In this document: in pieces, positions 1 to 7,484 of the stretch
Numbering within the stretch: position 1 is the stretch's first letter
How the letters are laid out: each line of letters starts with the position of its first letter
Assembly: GCA_002409455.1 (NCBI GenBank)
Contig: DHNI01000045.1
Span: 6,151 to 19,834 of the forward strand
From: Firmicutes bacterium UBA5420
GTDB lineage: Bacteria; Bacillota; Limnochordia; Darwinibacteriales; Darwinibacteriaceae
Reading direction: 5' to 3'
DNA: 13,684 nt
Notes under the pieces: model-generated
What the model was told of the DNA's origin: nothing
What the model saw: only the letters and a program-made list of their open reading frames with translations
Databases searched by the model: none
Program-made: the position numbers and the translations under genes

Positions 1-53
1 TGTGTGAGGGACAGTCCCTCGATCAGTTTGACGAATTTCGAATTGTGTGAGGG
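1..53. repeat. Palindrome plus direct repeat, possible mobile-element or REP-like end
   Basis: Positions 6-20 form a perfect odd palindrome (GAGGGAC, central A, GTCCCTC). The 10-mer TGTGTGAGGG occurs at 1-10, overlapping the palindrome, and again at 44-53. Palindromes of the GGGACTGTCCC kind recur near transposon or REP-type elements in clostridial genomes; this is recollection, not a search result. The element would extend to the left of the window, so its type cannot be settled here. Confidence 0.4.
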
Positions 54-104
54 CGAGTAGAGGAAAGCCTTCGCCTGCGGGATTGTGCTCTACCTCCCTG
101 ATAG

Positions 105-133
105 AACCGTGCTTGCGGTTTTTCTGCACGGTT
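105..133 (+). terminator. Hairpin, weak terminator-like
   Basis: Two mutually exclusive hairpins can form. A long one pairs AACCGTGC (105-112) with GCACGGTT (126-133), with a 13-base loop. A short one pairs 105-110 with 115-120 around a GCTT loop and is followed by TTTCT on the plus strand. The short form resembles a weak rho-independent terminator for a plus-strand transcript entering from the left. No gene reading into it is visible, so function is uncertain. It sits just beyond the end of recognisable reverse-transcriptase homology. Confidence 0.25.
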
Positions 134-290
134 TTATCCTCCGCTACCTCGAGTTTGAATTTTGCTAGTCTCTTTTTGAGTGATTCATAGAACATCTGAG
201 CATCACTCTCGTACGGAAAACAGCAAGCAGAATCGTCAGCTATCTCATCATGTACGCTTGTCCCTTGCATTGGACTTTGACAATCTCTCG
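130..290 (-). pseudogene. Group II intron reverse transcriptase/maturase fragment, frameshifted
   Basis: Minus-strand translation of 290-243 reads REIVKVQCKGQAYMMR. After a one-base loss at 241-242 the other frame continues from 240 to 130 with ADDSACCF, then ESDAQMFYESLKKRLAKF, then EVAEDKT. Together these match the reverse-transcriptase active-site region of group II intron proteins (RGQAYLVRYADDFV, DAERFY..LKERL.KF.LE.AEDKT). The catalytic Y-A-D-D box is broken by the frameshift exactly at the Tyr codon. Homology stops after the Lys-Thr at 130 and no finger, maturase or endonuclease domains are visible, so this is a relic of an intron invasion. No intron RNA domain V was recognised. Confidence is good for family and for the broken state, less for the exact limits. 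Confidence 0.7.
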
Positions 291-488
291 CGTTAAGGCA
301 CGTGAGGAAGGAAAAGGACATTCTTTTGGACCCTGCCTAATTCTGCCCAATGGGCTGCTGGTTTTTGCCCCGTCTACACATAAGAAAAGACCACAACATC
401 GTTGCAATCTTCATTTGTGTATGGTGCGCCACAGGACGTACACGGACACAACTACCTACGACCCACTTGCATGCGGAGCTATCCGATA
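291..488. other. Gene-free remnant sequence
   Basis: Between the reverse-transcriptase fragment and the end of the araC-family gene, no convincing coding sequence, RNA gene or terminator was found. Short open frames here lack ribosome binding sites and have no recognisable composition. It may be further decayed mobile-element DNA. Confidence 0.4.
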
Positions 489-1358
489 TCACTCATGAAG
501 ACGATGAGCCTTCCTATAAGCGAGGGGTGATATACCTTCGATATGTTTAAATGCGGTCGAAAAGTGGGCACTATTCACAAACCCGCATTGCCTGGCCACT
601 TTTTCCATGGGCACCTTGGTTTTCACCAACATTTCGCACGCTCTGCTATGCCTACACTCCATAATATATTGATAGGGAGTCTTTCCAGCTACTTTAGGAA
701 AGATCTTCTGCAGATATGATGGACTGACGAAAATAGCATCACTAACATCCTTAATGGTAATGTTACTGGTGTAATATGTCTCAATATACTTACAGGCCTT
801 CTTTACAATATCTTCTACATTAGGTTGGGATCCGCCCCTCCATTTCGATGTAGGTTTGGCATCGCGAATTAGCTGAACGGCCACACAGTTCTCCAGACTA
901 TTCACCATAAACTGGCTCCCATCGCCGTGGTGCACTACTTCGTGAATTAGCGCTTCTAGGGCTTCTAAAAGCCAATGACTGTACCTAGTGTCTAACATCT
1001 TGAACTGCAGTTTTCCGACGCCGCCGAGCTCCTGATGCACCTCGGCGATGAACTCCGGGAGCACACAGACAGTCATGTATCTTGCCGAATGCTGCCTATT
1101 GCCAAAATGTACAAGGATGTGATCCCCTGGCGCTAGACAAATGATACTTCCCTTCTTGAATTGATATTGTTTCTGGTTTATGGTCGCCAAAGGCGGCGTC
1201 TCAAAGCAGATTATGAAGTGATACTCCTCCACATCCATGGTCTGATCGAAGACATAAGCCTCGGGAAGAAATATGGCCATGTGCTTGGAGAAAATGGATC
1301 TGGAACGGCTATGAATATTCGGGGGAATCTTTCGAACGAAATAGTCAAAATTACGCAT
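489..1358 (-). CDS. AraC-family transcriptional regulator
   Basis: This is a cytoplasmic DNA-binding regulator. The last ~105 residues form a typical double helix-turn-helix AraC domain: ITIKDVSDAIFVSPSYLQKIF for the first HTH region and MEKVARQCGFVNSAHFSTAFK for the second, followed by the family's G-x-S-P-x-x-Y-R ending. The N-terminal half looks like a cupin-type sensor (predicted beta strands around KKGSIICLAPGD), so a small ligand is likely, but its identity is unknown. The ATG at 1358 is preceded by AAGGG eight bases upstream. An in-frame GTG at 1442 with AGGTG upstream would add 28 residues and cannot be excluded. The gene is divergent from the secreted-protein gene at 1597, so that pair is a plausible but untested target. 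Confidence 0.85.
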   Translation of the reverse strand: MRNFDYFVRKIPPNIHSRSRSIFSKHMAIFLPEAYVFDQTMDVEEYHFIICFETPPLATINQKQYQFKKGSIICLAPGDHILVHFGNRQHSARYMTVCVLPEFIAEVHQELGGVGKLQFKMLDTRYSHWLLEALEALIHEVVHHGDGSQFMVNSLENCVAVQLIRDAKPTSKWRGGSQPNVEDIVKKACKYIETYYTSNITIKDVSDAIFVSPSYLQKIFPKVAGKTPYQYIMECRHSRACEMLVKTKVPMEKVARQCGFVNSAHFSTAFKHIEGISPLAYRKAHRLHE

Positions 1359-1442
1359 GCCTTCCACCCTTCCAATAGTGTGGGTTATGAAAGGAGTTCT
1401 GCGCTGTACCAGGAACTCCTTTTTCCCCACTATCGGTCTCAC

Positions 1443-1596
1443 CTCTCACCTATGGAAAAAATCAATACATGGTTTCTTATAAAAAAAAGGATAGACTTTG
1501 AAAGTAAATCGCGAACTCAATCTGTTATCATAATCCTAATGCTTGGCGATCAAACCCGCCAATAGGCCAATGATCTTAAAACGTGAGGAGTAGATC
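1443..1596. promoter_or_regulatory. Divergent intergenic/promoter region
   Basis: This AT-rich gap separates the AraC-family gene from the divergent secreted-protein gene and must hold promoters for both unless the araC-type gene starts further inside. The plus-strand gene has a clear ribosome binding site (GAGGAG, six bases before the ATG at 1597). No -35/-10 pair with good spacing to the consensus was found on either strand, which would fit activator-dependent promoters. No clear AraC-type direct-repeat operator was picked out by eye. Confidence 0.4.
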
Positions 1597-2364
1597 ATGA
1601 TGAGGAAAATGACATCTTTAGTAGTGGTGTGCTTATTAGTGTTGGTCGTTATTTTGTCCGTGGGAAAAGGCCGATTTGCGAATGCACAAAAGGTTGGCGC
1701 AATAATAGGCGCTTCCTATTCGCATACGCTCCCTGCTAGTTTTCCTCGGGAACTTCAGCCCCTCCTTGCTGGGGCTGAGATTTATGTAATGGAAAATCCA
1801 GCGAGTAATGGTCTGGAAGTCGTGTATGTAAGTGATGATGATCATGATACCTTATATGACTCATATGAGAATGCCCTTAAGGATGCAAGCAATTTTGATC
1901 TCGAAGAAACGGAAAATGCTTATTTCATTTCTGCAATGATGGATGGTGTGGCTTATTCAATCATGCTGAGTGAAGATGCAATGGATCTAAATCCGCACTA
2001 TGAGGGAAAGACTGTTGTTTATATCATTCTAACCGGACTGGAGGATATTGGTCGCGAACAAGAGATGCCCGTGGGAGAGGGAAAAGCATGGCCCTTTGAA
2101 GATCTGCATGGAGTTCCCGAGCTTAAGGGCCACATTGATAAGATTCTGCAAGAAGATGGGGTTATCTGGCTAGAGATGATTGTTGTGGATACTAGTGTAG
2201 TTTACAGCTACATCGATGAGCTGGTGGATGCGGGATTTTACCTTGATGGAGATCCATCCGTAGGCAGCGACTATTTGCAGTTTCTTGCCTTCAGAGATGG
2301 TAGCATGCTGAACTTTGCATATGACCCTGAAGAAGGCTCTGTTTACCTTGAGTTTCTTAAATAG
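1597..2364 (+). CDS. Secreted protein of unknown function with probable internal duplication
   Basis: I do not recognise the family. The 255-residue product starts with a classic Sec signal peptide: positive n-region MMRKM, a hydrophobic core at about 7-22, and a probable cleavage after FANA at residue 30. The mature part is acidic and has no transmembrane segment or lipobox, so it should be released or wall-associated. Residues ~73-145 and ~191-254 look like two copies of one fold. Both have a short strand, a Tyr-rich helix (LYDSYENALKDA / VYSYIDELVDAG), a Y-hydrophobic-x-DG strand (FISAMMDGV / QFLAFRDGS) and a closing G-x-VY strand. The ribosome binding site GAGGAG lies six bases upstream; the adjacent ATG at 1600 is an alternative start. 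The SLH-protein gene follows 30 bases after the stop codon, so the two are probably co-transcribed. Confidence 0.75.
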   Translation: MMRKMTSLVVVCLLVLVVILSVGKGRFANAQKVGAIIGASYSHTLPASFPRELQPLLAGAEIYVMENPASNGLEVVYVSDDDHDTLYDSYENALKDASNFDLEETENAYFISAMMDGVAYSIMLSEDAMDLNPHYEGKTVVYIILTGLEDIGREQEMPVGEGKAWPFEDLHGVPELKGHIDKILQEDGVIWLEMIVVDTSVVYSYIDELVDAGFYLDGDPSVGSDYLQFLAFRDGSMLNFAYDPEEGSVYLEFLK

Positions 2365-2394
2365 GATCGACATTTGAGTTTGGAGGTAGAGATC

Positions 2395-3474
2395 ATGAAA
2401 CGAAAAGTCTGGGTTTTGACAGTTCTCGTATGGTTGTCTTTCTGCTGTATACCCTGTGAGGCTTCTGCCTCTGAAAAGACGCCCTTTTCTCTGGATCCCC
2501 CTGAGAACTTGGCTGTGGAGGTAAAGTATGACCAGAACAATTGGGCCTACTTTGCCATTACTTTAGATGTGCCAGAGAGTGTTCAGGAGATAAATGATAA
2601 CCTCAGTGAGGACTTCCAGCACTATTCAGGCGTTAACGCCCAACCGATCAGGATACGATTCGATGCTAGGTATGGAGCCTATGATTGGAATCAAGGTCCT
2701 TCACTATACAGTTTCAATGAAATGACAGTGGATGATCTCTTAGGCGGCAATATCTACAAGTATTATCCATATGAGGAGAAAGATGTTGCAGGAGGCATCA
2801 ACGTAGAGGCAGAAATTTACTCCTTTCAGGCCTATTTTTATTCTGCTTGGGGCAATATCAACAACTTCATCAATAAAGAAGTGAGATCGCCCTATTCTAA
2901 TCTGGTCTCCTTAGGCAATCCATCGGAATACCGAGGCGCCTCTGCATGGGCAAAACCAGGTCTTGATAAAGCACTTGGCTATGGCTTTATTACAGATAGA
3001 ATTCGGGATAATATGTCTGGCTTCATTACAAGAGAGGAGTTTGCCGAACTCGCAGTTCAGCTCTATGAATTATATACAGGAAAGCAAGCACAAGCGGCTC
3101 CCACTTCAACCTTTACAGACACCGAAAATCCAAAAGTACTCAAAGCACACGCCTTAGGCATCGTTGTTGGAATAGGTCAGGGCAAGTTTGCACCGGAGGT
3201 TTTGATCAACCGCGAACAAATGGCCGCCATGCTCTACCGCGCAGTAGAGACATTGGATCCAGATGCAGACATGTCAGTGATAGATGCACCTAGCTTTGCA
3301 GACGAAAAGAAAATCGCTCCATATTTTGTGACCAACGTCAAATTTGTAGCAAAACACGGTTTTCTAGGTGACATCGGAAATAATCAATTCGCCCCAAAAG
3401 CATCGTCTACCCGCGAACAAGCTGTTGTAGCTGCGGTAGAGATCTACGAGAAGTATGCAGGAGTAACAGATTAG
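2395..3474 (+). CDS. S-layer homology (SLH) domain surface protein
   Basis: This 359-residue exported protein is likely attached to the cell-wall polymer through its C-terminus. A signal peptide covers about residues 1-26 (MKRK, a hydrophobic core, then a predicted Ala-x-Ala cleavage at about residue 26). Residues ~30-180 are a Tyr/Asn-rich domain I do not recognise. Three SLH-like repeats follow at ~185-227 (degenerate), ~240-284 (FTDTENPKVLKAHALGIVVG, then FAPEVLINREQMAAMLYR) and ~301-350. The ATG at 2395 is chosen because GGAGG lies eight bases upstream; an upstream in-frame TTG at 2374 has no such site and would spoil the signal peptide. The gene ends one base short of the convergent fdhD stop. 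It is probably co-expressed with the secreted protein upstream and may anchor or partner it. Confidence 0.82.
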   Translation: MKRKVWVLTVLVWLSFCCIPCEASASEKTPFSLDPPENLAVEVKYDQNNWAYFAITLDVPESVQEINDNLSEDFQHYSGVNAQPIRIRFDARYGAYDWNQGPSLYSFNEMTVDDLLGGNIYKYYPYEEKDVAGGINVEAEIYSFQAYFYSAWGNINNFINKEVRSPYSNLVSLGNPSEYRGASAWAKPGLDKALGYGFITDRIRDNMSGFITREEFAELAVQLYELYTGKQAQAAPTSTFTDTENPKVLKAHALGIVVGIGQGKFAPEVLINREQMAAMLYRAVETLDPDADMSVIDAPSFADEKKIAPYFVTNVKFVAKHGFLGDIGNNQFAPKASSTREQAVVAAVEIYEKYAGVTD

Positions 3475-3475
3475 C

Positions 3476-4168
3476 TTACCCTATACGCTGCGGAGCACTA
3501 TAAATATTCATCCGCCTGCCTCTAACAAAACCGCAGAGCGTCAGGTTATGCGCGCGGGCTAGTTCTACCGACTGATCGGTAGGCGGCGATTTCGATATAA
3601 CGATAGAAATTCCTGTATTAATGGCCTTTTGAGCCATATATTTAGGAACTCGTCCACTGGTGATCATATATACTTGTGTTAGATCCCACTCCTCCAAAAG
3701 GGCCTTGCCCAAAGCCTTGTCTCCGGCGTTATGGCGCCCGAGATCTTCCATGAAGATCCTCTCCCCATTGCTATGATGTAGTGCACAATTATGCACCCCA
3801 CCAGTATCAGAAAACAGATGGGATTGGCTGTGGAAAGCCCCAACAGCCTCGAAAATGTCTTGGGCACGCAGATGAAGGTTTTCTTGTAATGGGGCTACCC
3901 CAGCCTGCGTGTTTGCGCTCAGCACAACATCGGCCCGATGCTTGGTGATTTGAAGTTCTTTCACATCCCCTTTTCTGCGGATTACCCCTTCCGCAAAAAG
4001 ATGACCATAGATCAAACACTCTAGATCCCTCGGTGTGCAAAGCAGGTTAACAAAATGCTTACCATCTAGATAAAGAGCAAGCTCATACTCAACAATGACT
4101 TGATCATGCACCACACTTACCTTATCTTCCTCGACTCTAATAATCTCAAACCCCTTGCTAACCTCCAT
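3476..4168 (-). CDS. fdhD: Formate dehydrogenase accessory sulfurtransferase FdhD, CxxC-less
   Basis: FdhD-family proteins carry sulfur from a cysteine desulfurase to the Mo/W-bis-MGD cofactor of formate dehydrogenases, which is needed for activity. The 230-residue product keeps the family landmarks: TGGVHNCAL (122-130), EDLGRHNAGDKALGKAL (141-157), TSGRVPKYMAQKA (170-182) and the ending TLCGFVRGRRMNIY. The loop that normally carries the conserved CxxC (Cys121/Cys124 in the E. coli protein) is here residues ~84-105 and contains no cysteine. Cys128, inside the TGGVH loop, is the most attractive replacement. It is the last gene of the formate dehydrogenase operon; its ATG overlaps the mobA stop by 11 bases, indicating translational coupling. 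Family assignment is firm; the sulfur-relay residue is inference. Confidence 0.9.
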   Translation of the reverse strand: MEVSKGFEIIRVEEDKVSVVHDQVIVEYELALYLDGKHFVNLLCTPRDLECLIYGHLFAEGVIRRKGDVKELQITKHRADVVLSANTQAGVAPLQENLHLRAQDIFEAVGAFHSQSHLFSDTGGVHNCALHHSNGERIFMEDLGRHNAGDKALGKALLEEWDLTQVYMITSGRVPKYMAQKAINTGISIVISKSPPTDQSVELARAHNLTLCGFVRGRRMNIYSAPQRIG

Positions 4169-4781
4169 CGTCCGTCATCCTCTCAAAGCCAGTGCGCTGG
4201 CAAAACTCTGCATATTCTTCGGGAGTATTCAAGTTCGTAAAGGCGCGCCAACCCGGAAGAAAGGGGGCTGCACTTTCTTCGGGAATCACCAAGGCATCAA
4301 TTTTTCTGGTGAAACGTTGCACCGAATATCGCTGGGCAGCCAGTTCATCCTCCAAAACCCTTAGCGCCGATCGGCAATAAAAAGAATGGAAAATCTCCAG
4401 GTGTTCACCGCACTTTGTAACGCAGGCATCATAGCTGCCCTTGGCCATTTCCCCCATCATATAATCTATATAGGGAATCTCCACATAAGGCATATCACAG
4501 GCAATCACGAAGACCGCCTCACTTTGAGCGCTATGAAGCGCCGAGTGAATACCTCCTAAGGGGCCGATATCCTTGTAAATATCCTGGATCACCCGTACAT
4601 CGACTTCTTCGTACAGTGCAGGGGTCTTGCTCGACACCATAATGTCAGAAAAGCGCGTTCCCAAAAGTCCAATCAAGTGCTGCACAATGGATCGATCTTG
4701 CATCTGCAAAAGTTGCTTATCAAAACCCATGCGGGTGGATTTACCACCCGCAAGGATAACTGCACTGCCAAACTTAGGCAT
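4158..4781 (-). CDS. mobA: Molybdenum cofactor guanylyltransferase MobA
   Basis: MobA transfers GMP from GTP to molybdopterin, giving the guanine-dinucleotide cofactor that formate dehydrogenases bind. It is a cytoplasmic Rossmann-type nucleotidyltransferase of normal length (207 residues). The N-terminal nucleotide-binding signature ILAGGKSTRMGFDKQ is at 9-23, GPLGGIHSAL at 73-82, and the Mg-binding aspartate in ACDMPYV is Asp96. I prefer the ATG at 4781, which puts the signature close to the N-terminus as is usual. A TTG at 4799 would add six residues and has no ribosome binding site. The start overlaps the fdhA stop by 8 bases and the end overlaps fdhD by 11, so fdhA-mobA-fdhD are translationally linked and should be made together. 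Confidence 0.9.
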   Translation of the reverse strand: MPKFGSAVILAGGKSTRMGFDKQLLQMQDRSIVQHLIGLLGTRFSDIMVSSKTPALYEEVDVRVIQDIYKDIGPLGGIHSALHSAQSEAVFVIACDMPYVEIPYIDYMMGEMAKGSYDACVTKCGEHLEIFHSFYCRSALRVLEDELAAQRYSVQRFTRKIDALVIPEESAAPFLPGWRAFTNLNTPEEYAEFCQRTGFERMTDDGG

Positions 4782-7467
4782 CGGACGAGGCCCTAGCAAC
4801 TTTTACAGCACAGACTTTATACTCAGGGGTCATACTAATGGAATCTACCTCACCGCTTGTGAGTATATTCGCAGCTCCATCAGCAAAGTGGAAAGGCATG
4901 AAGAGCACGCCTTCTGGCACTCGCTGTGTAACCCGAGCCTCTGTCTCAATTTCGCCTCTCCTAGAGGCAACTTTCACCCTTCCACCCTGATCTAAACCAT
5001 GTTTGGCGGCATCGACGGGGTTGATCTCTATAAACGAGCGCCCCTCGATCTCCATCAACTCTTCATTCTTTCCGGTCATGGTTGGGGTATTATAATGATA
5101 GAGCAACCTTCCGGTCGAAAGAAGCATGGGATAATTGTCGTCAGGCACTTCCCCTGAGGGAATATGTGGCGATGGTCTAAACAGAGCCCGCTCTCCCCGG
5201 GAGAATTTGCCCACATGCAAAATGGGAGTACCGGGATGATCAAAGGTCGGGCAAGGCCACTGAACCTGCTCTTGCTCTAGACGTTCATAGCTGATGCCTC
5301 CAAAAGAAGGTGTAAGCTTTGCGATCTCGTCCATGATTTCCTTAGCTGAGTTAAACCCAGGATCAACACCAAACCGACGCATGATCTCTGCCAGAATGGC
5401 CCAATCTTCTCGGCTTTCACCTGGTCCTTCCACAGCCTTACGTACCCTTTGCACCCTACGCTCGGTATTGGTAAAGGTACCTTCCTTCTCGGCAAAACAT
5501 GTGGCAGGAAGAACCACGTCTGCAAGCTCCGCGGTCTCTGTGAGGAAGATATCTTGCACCACCAAAAAGTCGAGATTTCTCAGAGCCTTCTCCACATGGT
5601 TTGTATTGGGATCACTGAGCATGGGATTTTCGCCCATAATGTAAATGGCACGCATGTCACCGCTCACGGCCCCATCCATAGCTTCAATACTGGTGAGACC
5701 AGGATTTGATGACAACTCCACACCCCAGCCTTTAGAGAACGTAGCCCGTATCTCGGGATCAGAGACCTTCTGATAGCCAGAATACATGGCTGGTATAGCT
5801 CCCATGTCACAAGCACCTTGCACATTGTTCTGGCCGCGCAAGGGGTTGACGCCAGCACCAACCTTACCCACATTGCCACAGAGAAGGGCCAAATTCGAGA
5901 TGGACATAACGCCCGAGGTGCCCGAAGAATGCTCTGTCACACCTAGGCAGTAATAGATGGGAGCGCGCTTGCCGCTAGCATAAAGTCTGGCGGCTGCCTT
6001 AATATCTTCTGGATCAACACCGCAAATCTCGCCGGCTTTTTCTGGTGTGTAATCTTTAACAATATCCCACAGTTCGTCAAAGCCCTCAGTCTGGTTTTCC
6101 ACATAGTGCTTATCCATCAAACCCTCGGTAATAATTGTGTGCATCATACCATTTAGAAGAGCAATATTCGTGCCCGGCGTAAGCTGTAGGTGTACGACCG
6201 CTTCTTTAGCCAAATCAATCACTCTCGGATCGGCCACAATCAGCTTGGCACCGCGTTTCCGCGCTTGACGAATTTGGGTGCCCATCACTGGATGTGCCTC
6301 CGTTGGATTGGATCCGATCAAGAAAATGACATCGGCATCCACGACTTCCGCGACGGAATTTGTCATGGCTCCGCTACCTAACGTGATGGCTAGACCAGCC
6401 ACCGTAGGAGCGTGTCAGACACGGGCACAATTGTCTACGTTGTTAGTGCCAATCGCCGCCCTCATCATCTTCATAAACGCATAATTGTCCTCATTCGTAG
6501 TCCGCGAAGACGAAAAACCCGCAATGGCATCAGGGCCACTTTCAGCCTTGATTCTCTGTAGATTATCTACAACACAATCCAGGGCTTCATCCCAGCTTGC
6601 AGGCTCTAAGACACCATCCTTGCGAATTAGTGGTGTGGTAAGCCGGTCAGGATGATCAATGAACTTATAGGCAAATTTGCCCTTCACACATAAAAGTCCC
6701 TTATTAGAGTGGCCGTCAGCGGGCTCGACCCCAACAACCTTACCCTTTTTCACAACCAAGTCCATCTGACAACCTACAGCACAATAGGAGCAAGTCGTGC
6801 GAGTCTTTGTAACTTCCCAAGCCCGATAGTGCTTGCTCGACTTCGTTGACAAGGCGCCTGTGGGACAGACCGACACACAGTTGCCGCAGGATACACAGTT
6901 ACTATCAATAAAGAGCTCGTTAAAGGGCATGCCTACCACCGTGTCAATCCCCCGACCATTAAGGCTTAGGGTATGGTTATTCTGGCGTTCATTGCAAACC
7001 CTCACACATCTGCGACAGAGAATACATTTATGGGGATCATAGTCAAAAAACTTGTTGGACTCATCTTTTTCCCAATCGCGAGCCTCAACCTTAAAGCGGG
7101 GCTCATTTACGCCATAATCTAGAGCATATTGGTAGAGCTTACACTGCCCTGTATCAGAACAAGAAAAACAATCTATATGATGGTCTGCAAGGAGCATTTC
7201 GATAATGAAGCGCCGCCAAGCATAAATCTTCTCGTTCATGGTGACCACTTCCATGCCTTCATCGCACATAGTGGCACAAGAAACCTTCAGATCCCGGGCC
7301 CCTTTGACCTCGACCACGCACATGCGGCAGGATCCTTCCGGAGCAAGATGCTTGAGATAGCAAAGGGTGGGTATTTCAACACCGGTAAGCTCGCAAGCTT
7401 CCAGGATCGTCGTGCCTTCTTTAACTTGTAGTCGTTGACCATCTATGGTTACGTTTAACATCTGCAA
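4774..7467 (-). CDS. fdhA: Formate dehydrogenase catalytic subunit, selenocysteine-containing, NuoG-like N-terminus
   Basis: Cytoplasmic catalytic subunit that oxidises formate to CO2 or runs in reverse. An in-frame TGA at 6415-6417 (residue 351) is read as selenocysteine: CARV-Sec-HAPTVAGLA is the classic FdhA active site, and coding continues in frame to give 897 residues. N-terminal cluster sites are a [2Fe-2S] (Cys36, 47, 50, 64), a His-Cys [4Fe-4S] (His96, Cys100, 103, 109), two ferredoxin clusters (Cys148/151/154/158 and 191/194/197/201), and the molybdopterin-domain [4Fe-4S] (Cys226, 229, 233, 260). The C-terminal ~115 residues are the dinucleotide-binding domain. The TTG at 7467 lies 7 bases after AAGGAG (7475-7480); the ATG at 7461 (13 bases) is the alternative. 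Standard gene callers would split this gene at the TGA. It follows nuoF by 17 bases and overlaps mobA. Confidence 0.95.
6368..6414 (-). promoter_or_regulatory. Bacterial SECIS element for UGA (Sec) in fdhA
   Basis: Immediately downstream of the TGA the mRNA can fold into a hairpin. GGUGGCU (6403-6397) pairs over seven base pairs, one of them G-U, with AGCCAUC (6391-6385), leaving a GGUCU apical loop (6396-6392). A lower stem pairs GCUCC/GGAGC (6411-6407 with 6372-6368) and UAC/GUA with internal unpaired bases. The GGUCU loop begins 18 bases after the UGA, the same spacing and loop as I recall for the E. coli fdhF SECIS bound by SelB. This supports recoding rather than a nonsense mutation. Confidence 0.9.
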
Positions 7468-7484
7468 ATCACATCTCCTTTCTA

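Noticed and set aside
486..533. Inverted repeat ATATCAC (486-492) / GTGATAT (527-533) as a terminator for the AraC-family gene
   Set aside because: The arms are only 7 bp, AT-rich, 34 bases apart and mostly inside the coding end, with no U-tract.
250..550. Short plus-strand open frames between 250 and 550
   Set aside because: They have no ribosome binding sites and they overlap the RT relic or the AraC-family gene on the other strand.
6400..6420. Nonsense mutation splitting fdhA into two pseudogene pieces
   Set aside because: The stop is TGA at the exact Sec position of FdhA, the frame continues, and a SECIS hairpin with a GGUCU loop follows.
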